From positions 1,054,001 to 1,118,000 of the forward strand of contig NZ_MINI01000038.1 of the NCBI RefSeq assembly GCF_002906855.1: a stretch of 64,000 nucleotides of DNA, written 5' to 3'. Below, in pieces: positions 18,058-26,795 of this stretch; within the stretch, counting starts at the first letter, position 1, and each line of letters begins with the position of its first letter. The translations under genes and the position numbers were made by a program. Below the pieces are notes generated by a model. The model ran no database searches and was not told where the DNA came from. It worked only from the letters and a program-made list of their open reading frames with translations. The stretch comes from Pseudomonas putida (GTDB lineage: Bacteria; Pseudomonadota; Gammaproteobacteria; Pseudomonadales; Pseudomonadaceae).

Positions 18058-18717
18058 TTGACAAACCAGGACTGGAGCCAATCCCTCGAGCAGTCTTTTT
18101 CCAAGCCACGCCTTGCCCGATACGCGATCAACCCTCGAAAAGCCGCTGCCGCTACAGCTTACGCTCACAATATGTTGTTGGGGCAAGCCATCTACCCATG
18201 CCTGCATGTGCTGGAAGTCAGTCTGCGCAATGCCATGCATCAGGCCTTGAAGCACAAGTACGGGCGAGGCGACTGGTGGGAGGTTGCGGACTCGCTTACG
18301 CCCCTTGATCGGTCGGAAATCGAGAAAGCCAGATCATCAATCAAGGTGAAGCGTCATACAGCAACACCTGACAAGATCATTTCCGATTTGAGCTTCGGAT
18401 TTTGGGTCTCACTGCTTAATACTCGCCATGAGCAGGCGTTCTGCAAGGAATTACGCCTTGCCTTTCCACGTTGCCCGAAGAAAAGGCGACAACGAAATGA
18501 AATTTCCAAGGTACTGAATCTGATTCGGGATCTACGTAACAGAGCCGCTCACCATGATGCCTTGCTCTGGTTGGCCCCCGATATTCGCCAACGGCATTTG
18601 CTCTGCCTGGAGGTTATCAGCTGGGTAAGCCCTGAATTGAAACCCTGGCTTACCCGCTATGATGGATTTCCCGAAGCATGGTCAAACTGGGTTAGCTGCG
18701 CCGTCACAGACTGCTAG
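18058..18717 (+). CDS. Abi-like HEPN-domain protein
   Basis: This 219-residue protein starts at TTG 18058; the first in-frame ATG is about 38 codons later and would remove the conserved-looking N-terminus. The segments PRLARYAINPRKAAAAT, YPCLHVLEVSLRNAMHQAL and LIRDLRNRAAHHD match the usual layout of Abi-like (Abi_2/Abi_C) abortive-infection proteins. RNRAAH (residues 160-165) fits the HEPN RNase motif R-x4-6-H. The family includes phage-defence RNases, often regulated by partner genes, but no antitoxin-like partner lies beside it here. The gene and the 259 bases before it are visibly more AT-rich than the neighbouring operons, consistent with transfer. RNase activity is inferred. Confidence 0.75.
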   Translation: MTNQDWSQSLEQSFSKPRLARYAINPRKAAAATAYAHNMLLGQAIYPCLHVLEVSLRNAMHQALKHKYGRGDWWEVADSLTPLDRSEIEKARSSIKVKRHTATPDKIISDLSFGFWVSLLNTRHEQAFCKELRLAFPRCPKKRRQRNEISKVLNLIRDLRNRAAHHDALLWLAPDIRQRHLLCLEVISWVSPELKPWLTRYDGFPEAWSNWVSCAVTDC

Positions 18718-19163
18718 CAAGCGGCCCCCACCAACACCGGCACCTCAACCCGGTCAATCACCTTCGCGCTGATCGACGGGTCCAGCAGCCGCCCCAACCG
18801 CGACAGGTGGCGGTGGCCCATGATGATCAGCTCGCAATTCAGTGCCTGCGCCTTGGTGACAATCGCCTCGACCGGCTGCCCGGCGACCATGCAGCCTTGG
18901 CTGCTGAAGCCGGCCTGTTGCAGTAACTGAACGGCTTCACCCACGGCGCGATCACCCAGGCGTTGCTCCTCGCAGGCGGCAGGGTATTCCTCCAGTTCCT
19001 CGGCGGTGTAGGGCGCGAGTTTGTCGTGCACGGCGAAGGTTGAGTCGATGGCCAGCAGTACGTGCAGTTCGTGCTCGCCGGGGCGGCAGTAGCGGCGGGC
19101 GAGGGTGAGCAGGGCTGTGGAGGCAGGTGAGGCATCGATGGCGATCAGGACGGGGCTGGGCAT
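18714..19163 (-). CDS. Universal stress protein (UspA family)
   Basis: This 149-residue protein has the Usp fold pattern: N-terminal VLIAIDASPASTALLTLA, a mid segment AGQPVEAIVTKAQALNCELIIMGHRHLS with the nucleotide-binding-like GHRH…LGRLLDPSISAKVI, and C-terminal VPVLVG. The frame is open to 19235, but ATG 19163 gives the family length. It is convergent with, and overlaps by four bases, the HEPN gene. It is probably a cytoplasmic stress-response protein. Confidence 0.88.
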   Translation of the reverse strand: MPSPVLIAIDASPASTALLTLARRYCRPGEHELHVLLAIDSTFAVHDKLAPYTAEELEEYPAACEEQRLGDRAVGEAVQLLQQAGFSSQGCMVAGQPVEAIVTKAQALNCELIIMGHRHLSRLGRLLDPSISAKVIDRVEVPVLVGAAC

Positions 19164-19197
19164 GCGGAATCCTAAGTTGAGGCTGGCTGATGTGCTT

Positions 19198-19309
19198 GCA
19201 GGCTCGGCCCTTTCGCGGGGCAGGCCCGCTCCCACAGTTACTGCACATCACGTGAGCATTGTGGGATTCCTGTAGGAGCGGGCTTGCCCCGCGAAAGGGC
19301 CGAACCTGC
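19198..19309. repeat. REP-type inverted repeat pair
   Basis: Two oppositely oriented REP-like units face each other. The left arm begins GCAGGCTCGGCCCTTTCGCG at 19198 and runs to about 19235. The right arm runs from about 19270 to 19309 and is its near reverse complement (…CGCGAAAGGGCCGAACCTGC). The central 34 bases are unpaired. This is the standard P. putida BIME-like arrangement. It lies between the divergent usp and LysR genes. Confidence 0.82.
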
Positions 19310-19437
19310 CTATCCTTCATTTATGGCCGAACACGGCCAGTGAATAAATGCCCCACCACGCACGAGCGCATTGCGTCTGGTGCAATCCACCAACCTGCTA
19401 CCATCGCCTTTCCCCACAGCTGTCACGGAAAACGGCC

Positions 19438-20346
19438 ATGCAACTCCCGGACATGAACCTGCTCGTCGCCCTCGATGCCCTGCTCGATGAAGGCAGCGTG
19501 GTCGGCGCCGCGCAGCGCATGAACCTGAGCCCGGCGGCGATGAGCCGCACGCTTGGGCGTATCCGCGATGCCCTGGGCGACCCGATCCTGGTGCGCGCCG
19601 GCCGTGGCCTGGTGCCGACGCCGCGGGCGCTGGCCCTGCGCGAGCAGGTGGCGGCTTTGGTGGAGCAAGCCGGCGAGGTGTTTCGCAGCGCCGATGAAGT
19701 CGACCTGCCGAGGCTCGATCGCGCCTTCAACATTCGCACCAATGACCTGTTTATCGCCTTGTATGGCGCCCAGCTGCTGCACCGCATGCATGAGCAGGCG
19801 CCGCGCACGGTGCTGCGCTTCGTGCCAGAAAGCCCCGGTGGCGATGATGACAGTGTGCTGCGCGATGGACGCACCGACCTGATCATCAGCTCGACCGTCG
19901 ACCTGGGCCCGGAGATCAAGGTGCAGAGCTTGTTTCAGACTTACTATGTAGGCCTTGCCCGACGTGACCATCCGATCTTCGACCAACCGATCACTCCGAC
20001 CAGCTTCGCCAGTTATCCACAGATCAGCGTGTCCCGCCGTGGCCGGGCCAACGGGCCGATCGATGTCGAACTGGCCAACTTCAAGGTGCAGCGGCGGGTG
20101 GCGCTGATTACCCCGAGTTTCCATTCGGCATTGTTCTCGCTACCGGATTCGGACCTGATCCTGCCCATGCCGGCCAATATCCTCAACAGCGTGTACAAGC
20201 TCGGGCTGCCTTTGCGTTCGTTCGAGATCCCGGTGCCGCTGGAGCGGGTGACCGTGCTGCAGGCGTGGCACCCGCGCTTTCACAACGACCCGGCGCACCG
20301 CTGGCTGCGGCAGACCTTGAAGGCCTGCTGCAGCGTCGACCCTTGA
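19438..20346 (+). CDS. LysR-type transcriptional regulator upstream of EmrAB-type efflux operon
   Basis: This 302-residue protein has an N-terminal winged helix-turn-helix (MNLLVALDALLDEGSVVGAAQRMNLSPAAMSRTLGRIRDALGDP, about residues 6-50), the NodD/NahR-like subtype, followed by a substrate-binding domain. ATG 19438 is taken as the start because the frame further upstream shows no family similarity. It is in the same direction as the MFS operon 109 bases downstream and is its likely regulator; a palindromic T-N11-A site lies in that gap. Confidence 0.88.
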   Translation: MQLPDMNLLVALDALLDEGSVVGAAQRMNLSPAAMSRTLGRIRDALGDPILVRAGRGLVPTPRALALREQVAALVEQAGEVFRSADEVDLPRLDRAFNIRTNDLFIALYGAQLLHRMHEQAPRTVLRFVPESPGGDDDSVLRDGRTDLIISSTVDLGPEIKVQSLFQTYYVGLARRDHPIFDQPITPTSFASYPQISVSRRGRANGPIDVELANFKVQRRVALITPSFHSALFSLPDSDLILPMPANILNSVYKLGLPLRSFEIPVPLERVTVLQAWHPRFHNDPAHRWLRQTLKACCSVDP

Positions 20347-20351
20347 GCGGA

Positions 20352-20366
20352 TTGCGCCTGGCGCAA
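20352..20366. promoter_or_regulatory. Candidate LysR-type operator
   Basis: TTGCGCC-T-GGCGCAA is a perfect 7-bp inverted repeat with a one-base centre, matching the T-N11-A LysR box. It lies just after the LysR stop and about 90 bases before the MFS gene start, where an operator for the efflux operon would be expected. Assignment is by pattern and position only. Confidence 0.45.
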
Positions 20367-20455
20367 CTTAAACCTGCCGAGAAGTCAGTTTTCGTCAGCA
20401 TTCGACCTTCTTAGACTGGCTCCAGTCGCAAGTTTGTTGCTGGAGATGTCTGCCC

Positions 20456-21997
20456 ATGGGTTCCCTGTCCGCCCCTTCTGCCGCGATTGTCGCCGCCCCC
20501 GCGCCGGCCGCGCCTGTGCAGACGGCGTTCGGCCTGCGGGTGGTGGTCGGGCTGTTCGGTGTATTGCTGGCCGTGCTGTGTGCCGGCCTCAACGAGTCGG
20601 TCACCAAGATTTCCCTCGCTGACATTCGCGGCGCCATGGGCATTGGCGCCGACGAAGGGGCCTGGCTGCTGGCGGTGTACAGCGCCGCGTCGGTGTCGGC
20701 CATGGCCTTCGCCCCCTGGCTGGCCACTACTTTTTCCCTACGCCGCTTCACCATGGTTGCGGTCGGCCTGTTTGCCGTGCTCGGGCTGTTGCAACCGTTC
20801 GCCCCCAACCTGCACAGCCTGATGCTGCTGCGTGTGCTTCAAGGCTTCGCCTCGGGTGCCTTGCCGCCGATGCTGATGAGTGTGGCGCTGCGTTTTTTGC
20901 CACCTGGCATCAAGGTCTATGGGCTGGCCTGCTACGCATTGACCGCCACCTTCGGGCCCAACCTCGGCACGCCGCTGGCTGGCTTGTGGACCGAGTACGT
21001 CGGCTGGCAGTGGGCGTTCTGGCAGATCATCCTGCCCTCGGCGCTGGCCATGTTCTGCGTCGGCTGGGGCCTGCCGCAGGACCCGCTGCGCCTGGAGCGC
21101 TTCAAGCAGTTCGACTGGCGCGGCGTGTTGCTCGGCCTGCCGGCCATCAGCAGCATTGTCCTCGGCCTGTCGCTGGGTGACCGCTGGGGCTGGTTCGATT
21201 CGCCGCTGATCTGCTGGTTGCTCGGCGGTGGCGTGCTGCTGCTGGTGCTGTTCATGTACAACGAATGGTCCGAGCCGCTGCCGTTCTTCCAGCTGCGCAT
21301 GCTACAGCGGCGCAACCTCAGCTTCGCCCTGGTGACCCTGGCCGGCGTGCTGATCGTGTTGTCCGGCGTGGGCAGCATTCCATCGGCGTACCTGGCGCAG
21401 ATCCAGGGCTACCGCCCGGCGCAGACCAGCCCGCTGATGCTGCTGGTGGCCATGCCGCAGCTGATCGCGCTGCCACTGACCGCAGCGCTGTGCAACATCC
21501 GTGCGGTGGACTGCCGCTGGGTGCTGGCCATCGGCTTGGCCATGCTGGCGGTGTCGTGCGTGGGTAGCAGCTTGCTGACCAGCGAGTGGATCCGTGGCGA
21601 TTTCTACCCGTTCTACCTGCTGCAGGTATTTGGCCAGCCAATGGCCGTGCTGCCGCTGCTGATGCTGTCCACCAACGGCATGAGCCCGCAGGAAGGGCCG
21701 TTCGCCTCCAGCTGGTTCAACACCGTCAAAGGCCTGGCCGCAGTGATTGCCGGTGGCCTGCTGGATGCCCTGGGCACCCTGCGCCGGCACTTTCATTCCA
21801 ACCACCTGGTGGACAGCCTGGGCAATGCCCCGCTGATCGACGACAACGCCGTCGGCCTTGCCAAGCGCCTCCATGACCAGGCGCTGGTGCTGACTTCGGC
21901 CGACCTGTACCTGGTCATGGCCTGCATCGCCGTGGCGTTGATCTGCCTGATTCCTTTCGTGCCTACCCGGGTCTATCCGCCGCGCGCGGTGGCCTGA
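20456..21997 (+). CDS. MFS multidrug exporter, DHA2/EmrB type
   Basis: This 513-residue protein has about 14 hydrophobic helices. Motifs of the DHA2 family are visible in helices 1-5: LNESVTKISLADIRGAMGI, DEGAWLLAVYSAA and RVLQGFASGALPPM. It is the inner-membrane pump of a tripartite system: EmrA-like adaptor and NodT-like channel follow in the same operon (27-base gap, then four-base overlap). The substrate is unknown. Confidence 0.9.
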   Translation: MGSLSAPSAAIVAAPAPAAPVQTAFGLRVVVGLFGVLLAVLCAGLNESVTKISLADIRGAMGIGADEGAWLLAVYSAASVSAMAFAPWLATTFSLRRFTMVAVGLFAVLGLLQPFAPNLHSLMLLRVLQGFASGALPPMLMSVALRFLPPGIKVYGLACYALTATFGPNLGTPLAGLWTEYVGWQWAFWQIILPSALAMFCVGWGLPQDPLRLERFKQFDWRGVLLGLPAISSIVLGLSLGDRWGWFDSPLICWLLGGGVLLLVLFMYNEWSEPLPFFQLRMLQRRNLSFALVTLAGVLIVLSGVGSIPSAYLAQIQGYRPAQTSPLMLLVAMPQLIALPLTAALCNIRAVDCRWVLAIGLAMLAVSCVGSSLLTSEWIRGDFYPFYLLQVFGQPMAVLPLLMLSTNGMSPQEGPFASSWFNTVKGLAAVIAGGLLDALGTLRRHFHSNHLVDSLGNAPLIDDNAVGLAKRLHDQALVLTSADLYLVMACIAVALICLIPFVPTRVYPPRAVA

Positions 21998-22024
21998 ACC
22001 CTGGATGAATTCGAGACACTGAAC

Positions 22025-23086
22025 ATGACCAACAACCGCAAGACCCTTCTCATCGGCTCGGTGCTCGCCGTGGCCGTGCTGGCCGGCATCGTCGGCCCGT
22101 GGCTGTTCGGCAGCGACCACCGCCAGCGTACCAACGATGCCTACGTCATCGCCGATTACACCGTGGTCGCCCCCAAGGTTGCCGGCTTCATCAAGGAAGT
22201 GCTGGTCGAAGACAACCAGCAGGTGCAGGCCGGCCAGTTGCTGGCGACCATCGATGCCCGCGATTACCAGGCTGCGCTGGATGCGGCCCAGGCACAACTG
22301 CTGGTGGCCAAGGCGCAGAGCGCCGATGCCCGCGCCACCCTGGAGCGCCAGGCCGCAGTGATTGCCCAGGCTCAGGCAGCGGTGACGGCGGCCCAGGCGG
22401 AAGCAGCGTTCGCCGACCATGAGGTCAACCGCTACAGCCGCCTGGCCGAGCAGGGCGCCGGCACCGTGCAGAACGCCCAGCAGGCACGCAGCCGGGTCGA
22501 CCAGGCCCGCGCACGCTTGGCCAACGCTCAGGCAGCGCTGGTGGCGACACGCAAGCAGGTGGACATCCTCACGGCCCAGGTGGCCAGTGCCGATGGTCAG
22601 TTGAAACGGGCCGAAGCCGGCCTGGAGAAGGCCCAGCTGGACCTGTCCTACACCCGCATCACCGCGCCGGTCGACGGCATGGTCGGCGAGCGGGCGCTGC
22701 GCGTCGGCGCCTTCGTCAACCCGGGCGCACGGCTGCTGTCGGTGGTGCCGCTGCAGCATGCCTACGTGGTCGGCAACTTCCAGGAAACCCAGCTGACCCA
22801 TGTGCAGCCAGGCCAGCCGGTCAGCATCAGCGTCGACACCTTCTCCGGTGAAACCCTCAAGGGCCACGTCGAGAGCATCGCCCCGGCCACTGGCGTGACC
22901 TTCGCTGCGGTGAAGCCGGACAATGCCACCGGCAACTTCACCAAGGTGGTGCAACGCATTCCGGTGAAGATCGTCTTCGATGACGGCCAGCCGCTGCTCG
23001 AACGCCTGCGTGTGGGCATGTCGGTGGAAGCAACCATCGACACCCACGGCGACCAGCTGGCCGGCAAAGAGGTGAGCGCCCGATGA
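22025..23086 (+). CDS. EmrA/HlyD-family periplasmic adaptor
   Basis: This 353-residue protein has an N-terminal membrane anchor (about residues 8-27), lipoyl half-motifs (VAPKVAGFIKEVLVEDNQQVQAG at about 50-72, ITAPVDGMVGERALRVGAFV at about 213-232), a long alanine/glutamine-rich coiled-coil hairpin (about 85-205) and a C-terminal beta-barrel. The long hairpin is typical of adaptors that dock onto TolC-like channels. It overlaps the next gene by four bases. Confidence 0.92.
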   Translation: MTNNRKTLLIGSVLAVAVLAGIVGPWLFGSDHRQRTNDAYVIADYTVVAPKVAGFIKEVLVEDNQQVQAGQLLATIDARDYQAALDAAQAQLLVAKAQSADARATLERQAAVIAQAQAAVTAAQAEAAFADHEVNRYSRLAEQGAGTVQNAQQARSRVDQARARLANAQAALVATRKQVDILTAQVASADGQLKRAEAGLEKAQLDLSYTRITAPVDGMVGERALRVGAFVNPGARLLSVVPLQHAYVVGNFQETQLTHVQPGQPVSISVDTFSGETLKGHVESIAPATGVTFAAVKPDNATGNFTKVVQRIPVKIVFDDGQPLLERLRVGMSVEATIDTHGDQLAGKEVSAR

Positions 23087-24537
23087 AACCTGCCGTACGC
23101 TTGAGCCCGCTGTTGCTGGCCGTGCTGATGGCCGGCTGCACCCTGGGGCCGGACTTCCAGCGCCCGGACAGCCAGGCACCACAGCAATGGGCGGCGCTGC
23201 AAGGCGAGGCCGCTGCCAGCCAGCCACAAGCCGAACCGCTGGAACTGCGCTGGTGGGAAACCTTTCATGATGCCCGCCTGAGCGCACTGATCCAGCGCGT
23301 GGCCGATAACAACCTCGACCTGCAGATGGCCAGTGCCCGCCTGCTGCAAAGCCGCGCCCTGCGCAGCACGGTGGCGGCCGACGAATCACCGTCGGTGGAC
23401 GTCAACGCTGGCTACAGCCGCGCTCGCAACAGTGCCGTAGGCCTGAACGATCCGTCCGGCAAGGCGGGCAAGGAGGCCTTCAACCTTTGGCAGGGCGATT
23501 TGGTGGCGGGCTGGGAGCTGGATTTGTGGGGCCGCGTGCGTCGCCAGGTTGAGGCGGCCGATGCCACGGTCGAAGTGGCCGAGAACGACCGCCGCGGCGT
23601 GCTGCTGGCGCTGCTCTCGGAAACCGCCGGCAACTACATTCAGCTGCGTGCCGTGCAGCACACCCTGGACGTGACCCGCGACAACCTCAAGGTCGCCAAA
23701 CACAGCCTGAAGCTCTCCCAGGATCGCCAGGCCGAAGGTGTAGCTACCCGCCTTGATGTAGCCCAGGCCAGCGCCCAGGTGGCGTCCATCGAGGCGCGCC
23801 TGCCAAGCCTTGAAGCCCGGCGCGACGACCTGATCAACGCCCTCAGCCTGCTTGCCGCCGAACCGCCACGCAGCCTGCAGGCCGAGTTGCTGCAGGGTGG
23901 TGAGCTGCCGGCACCGCAGCAGACGTTCGCCATCGGCCTGCCGTCCGAGCTGGCCGAGCGGCGCCCCGACATTCGCCAGGCCGAGGCGCGCCTGCATGCT
24001 GCCACCGCGAGTATTGGGGTGGCCAAGGCCGACTTCTATCCCAGCATCCGTCTGTCTGGCAACGTCGGCTTCCAGGCCATGCAACTGGCCGATTTCGGCG
24101 GCTGGGATTCGCGCCGCTTTGCCTTCGGCCCGCAGCTGTCACTGCCGATCTTCGAGGGTGGCCGGCTCAAAGGCACCCTGGAACTGCGCGAGGCGCAGCA
24201 GCAGGAGGCCGCGTTGAACTACCGCAAGGTGGTGCTCGGCGCCTGGCACGAAATCGACGATGTGCTACGCCTTTACAACGCCAGTCAGTTGCGTCGCGAT
24301 CACCTGGCCGAAGCGGTGCGACAGAACCGCATCGCCCTGGAAACCGCCCAGCGCCAGTATGTGGAAGGGGCGGTGGACTTTCTCAACGTGCTGACCGTGC
24401 AGGGGGCCTTGCTGGCCAGCGAAGAGCAGTTGATCGACAGTTCTGCCGCGGTGTCGCAGGCGCTGGTGGGCCTGTACAAGGCCTTGGGCGGAGGCTGGCA
24501 GGCATTCGATGAGCAGCCGCAGCATTCTCACAGCTAG
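23083..24537 (+). CDS. NodT-family outer-membrane efflux lipoprotein
   Basis: This 484-residue protein has a lipoprotein signal ending VLMAGC (Cys about residue 19, followed by TLGPDFQRP, typical of OprM/NodT channels). Two OEP repeats follow, with AGWELDLWGRVRRQVEAA (about residues 140-157) and PSELAERRPDIRQAEARL (about 286-303). It supplies the outer-membrane exit duct for the EmrAB-like pump upstream. Confidence 0.93.
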   Translation: MKPAVRLSPLLLAVLMAGCTLGPDFQRPDSQAPQQWAALQGEAAASQPQAEPLELRWWETFHDARLSALIQRVADNNLDLQMASARLLQSRALRSTVAADESPSVDVNAGYSRARNSAVGLNDPSGKAGKEAFNLWQGDLVAGWELDLWGRVRRQVEAADATVEVAENDRRGVLLALLSETAGNYIQLRAVQHTLDVTRDNLKVAKHSLKLSQDRQAEGVATRLDVAQASAQVASIEARLPSLEARRDDLINALSLLAAEPPRSLQAELLQGGELPAPQQTFAIGLPSELAERRPDIRQAEARLHAATASIGVAKADFYPSIRLSGNVGFQAMQLADFGGWDSRRFAFGPQLSLPIFEGGRLKGTLELREAQQQEAALNYRKVVLGAWHEIDDVLRLYNASQLRRDHLAEAVRQNRIALETAQRQYVEGAVDFLNVLTVQGALLASEEQLIDSSAAVSQALVGLYKALGGGWQAFDEQPQHSHS

Positions 24538-24550
24538 AGAGGGAGCACAG

Positions 24551-25345
24551 ATGCAAATTTCCTTGAACGGCAAGCGCGCCATCGTCAGCGGCTCCACCGC
24601 TGGCATTGGCCTGGCCATCGCTATCGGCCTGGCCGAGGCGGGCGCCGAAGTGGTACTCAACGGCCGCACCCAGGCCCGTGTCGACGACGCGCTCAAGGCC
24701 GTGCGCGAGCGTTTGCCGCAAGCGCGAATCATCGGCATCGCCGCCGACCTGAGCACGACAGAGGGCGCGCAGCAGCTGTTCGATCAAGTGCCGCATACCG
24801 ATATCCTGGTCAACAACCTCGGTATCTTCGAGCCCAAGCCATTCTTTGAGATCGACGATGCCGACTGGCAGCGCTTCTTCGACGTCAACGTGCTCAGCGC
24901 CGTGCGCCTGTCGCGCCATTACGCCCAGGGCATGGCCGAGCGCAAGTGGGGGCGGGTGGTCTTCCTGTCCAGCGAGTCGGCGTTGCAGATCCCGACCGAG
25001 ATGATTCATTACGGCATGACCAAGACAGCGCTGCTGGCGGTTTCCCGTGGCCTGGCTGAGACCTTGGCCGGTACCGGGGTGACCGTGAACTCGGTGTTGC
25101 CGGGGCCGACCCGCTCGGAAGGGGTGGGCGACTTCTTTGCCAAGCTGGCGCAGGAACAGGGTGTTTCCACCGATGAGCTGGAGGCCAATTTCCTCGCCGA
25201 GCACCGGCCGACTTCGCTGATCAAGCGGCTGGCGACGGTGGAGGAAGTGGCCAACATGGTGGTGTACCTGGCATCGATGCAGGCCAGTGCCACCACCGGG
25301 GCTGCCTTGCGGGTGGATGGCGGGGTACTGCGCTCCATCGCCTGA
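24551..25345 (+). CDS. Short-chain dehydrogenase/reductase
   Basis: This 264-residue protein has a Rossmann nucleotide-binding motif (SGSTAGIGLAIA, about residues 15-26), the NNLG motif (about 85-88) and the catalytic Tyr-x3-Lys in YGMTKTA, with Ser about a dozen residues before (SSESAL). It follows the channel gene by 13 bases with a GAGGGAG ribosome-binding site at ATG 24551, so it is probably the last gene of the efflux operon. It may modify the exported compound; substrate unknown. Confidence 0.85.
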   Translation: MQISLNGKRAIVSGSTAGIGLAIAIGLAEAGAEVVLNGRTQARVDDALKAVRERLPQARIIGIAADLSTTEGAQQLFDQVPHTDILVNNLGIFEPKPFFEIDDADWQRFFDVNVLSAVRLSRHYAQGMAERKWGRVVFLSSESALQIPTEMIHYGMTKTALLAVSRGLAETLAGTGVTVNSVLPGPTRSEGVGDFFAKLAQEQGVSTDELEANFLAEHRPTSLIKRLATVEEVANMVVYLASMQASATTGAALRVDGGVLRSIA

Positions 25346-25390
25346 TTGTCCGTTGCCTGTTCCGGCCTCTTCGCGGGGCCGGTACAGAGC

Positions 25391-26215
25391 TCAGAGAGGC
25401 CTCAGCAACCCAAAGCGCTTGCGCAATGCCCAATCCAGCAACCGCGTAGGCAGCAACCGGGCCATCAATGGCAACGCCGTGCTGCCATTGCCCAACCGCA
25501 CCACCGCCGGTGCCGGCGACTTGCCCACTGCCGCCAACACCCCTTGGGCAAACACCGCCGCTGATGTCGGCTTATCCTGCGACGCCCGCGCCCGCGCCTG
25601 CACATGCTCGCGCAGCGGCCACCACGCCGAATCCGCCGCCAACACCTCTTCGGCCTGGCGCTGGGCATTGCTGGCGAACTGCGAGGCAATCGCTCCGGGC
25701 TGCACTTCCATCACCTGAATTCCGAACGGCGCCAGCTCCAGGCGCAGGGCATCGCTCAAGGCATGCACGGCAGCCTTGGACGCGCAGTAGGCCCCGGCGA
25801 ACGGCGTGACCAGCACGCCCGAGACACTGCCGATATTCACCACCAACCCGCGCGCACGGCGCAGCAGCGGGAACAGTGCGCGGGTGACGCCAACCACGGC
25901 GAAGACGTTGGTCTCGAATTGCTGGCGCAGCGCCTCGACGCCGCCATCGAGCAGCGGCCCCATGGCGCCGTAGCCGGCGTTGTTGATCAGCATGTCGAGG
26001 CGCCCGTGTTGCGCTTCCAGCTCATCGGCCAGGCGCCTGAGCGCTTCGCCATCGTTGACATCCAGTTGCCGTGCGGTGAAGCCGGCGGCGGACAGTTGCT
26101 CGACATCGTCGGGTTTGCGGGCCGTGGCCCAGACTTCGTGGCCGGCATCGCGGAAGGCGTCGGCCAGAGCGCGGCCGATGCCGCTGGAACAACCAGTGAT
26201 CAGGACGGTGGGCAT
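25391..26215 (-). CDS. Short-chain dehydrogenase/reductase
   Basis: This 274-residue protein begins MPTVLITGCSSGIGRALADAF (cofactor motif TGxxxGIG at about residues 7-14), with NNAG (about 80-83), the catalytic Ser in GSVSG and YCASK (Tyr and Lys about 147-151). ATG 26215 has a GAAGG ribosome-binding site and is preferred over an in-frame TTG five codons upstream. It belongs to the classical SDR group that includes oxidoreductases acting on retinol/steroid-like or lipid substrates, but nothing fixes the substrate. Confidence 0.85.
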   Translation of the reverse strand: MPTVLITGCSSGIGRALADAFRDAGHEVWATARKPDDVEQLSAAGFTARQLDVNDGEALRRLADELEAQHGRLDMLINNAGYGAMGPLLDGGVEALRQQFETNVFAVVGVTRALFPLLRRARGLVVNIGSVSGVLVTPFAGAYCASKAAVHALSDALRLELAPFGIQVMEVQPGAIASQFASNAQRQAEEVLAADSAWWPLREHVQARARASQDKPTSAAVFAQGVLAAVGKSPAPAVVRLGNGSTALPLMARLLPTRLLDWALRKRFGLLRPL

Positions 26216-26230
26216 GGAGTAAGCCTTCAA

Positions 26231-26695
26231 TTAATTGGCGAATGAGCCTTGCAGGTGTTCAGCGCGAAATTCCAGGGTCTGCGGCCGGTAGCCGGAGCGC
26301 AGCGGCGGCAGTGGCAGGCAGTCCTTCCACTCGGCCCCAGGTTGCAATTCACCCGGCCCGCGATAGCGCGGTGCGTTGTAGGTGTTTTCCGCCAGGTTCA
26401 CGGTATCGCCCGGCGCGTACGCCGCCACGCGCCAGCGCAGTTCGGTCAGTGGCGCCTGGCTGCCGTTCTTCATGCGCACTTGCAGCGCTCGGTCGGCAGG
26501 GCAGTGTTCGGGAGCATAGGCAAGACGCAGTTCCAGGCGTGCCAGTTGCGAGGCTTCGCGGCTGTCTTGCCAGATGACGAACATTGCCACGAGGCCGAGG
26601 CCACAGACGGCGGCGAGGGTGATCGGCAAGGCCTTGGCCGGGTAGCGCAACAGCAGCACCAGCCAGGTGAGGATGAGAAAGGCACCGATGATCAT
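26231..26695 (-). CDS. Unknown small membrane protein
   Basis: This 154-residue protein has two hydrophobic helices at the N-terminus (about residues 2-16 and 22-42) and then a soluble, probably periplasmic beta-rich region with the segments LQVRMKNGSQAPLTELRW and YNAPRYRGPGELQPGAEW and two cysteines. The KNGS…L…W pattern resembles small Ig-like domains that bind assembly partners, but this is weak. ATG 26695 is preferred to the longer frame. It lies 15 bases before the SDR gene on the same strand, suggesting co-transcription. I do not recognise the family. Confidence 0.65.
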   Translation of the reverse strand: MIIGAFLILTWLVLLLRYPAKALPITLAAVCGLGLVAMFVIWQDSREASQLARLELRLAYAPEHCPADRALQVRMKNGSQAPLTELRWRVAAYAPGDTVNLAENTYNAPRYRGPGELQPGAEWKDCLPLPPLRSGYRPQTLEFRAEHLQGSFAN

Positions 26696-26756
26696 GGGGC
26701 AGGCAGACCTTGGTTGCGCAGGTCTGACCATCGTAGCGCCAAATCGGGTCGGCCTC

Positions 26757-26786
26757 AAAAGTAAGGGGCCGCATTGGCGGCCCCTT
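26757..26786 (-). terminator. Terminator downstream of algA
   Basis: A 10-bp perfect stem AAGGGGCCGC / GCGGCCCCTT with a four-base loop (26763-26786) is followed on the minus strand by ACTTTTG. It lies just after the algA stop and marks the end of the alginate operon transcript. Confidence 0.75.
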
Positions 26787-26795
26787 GGGTATTGC

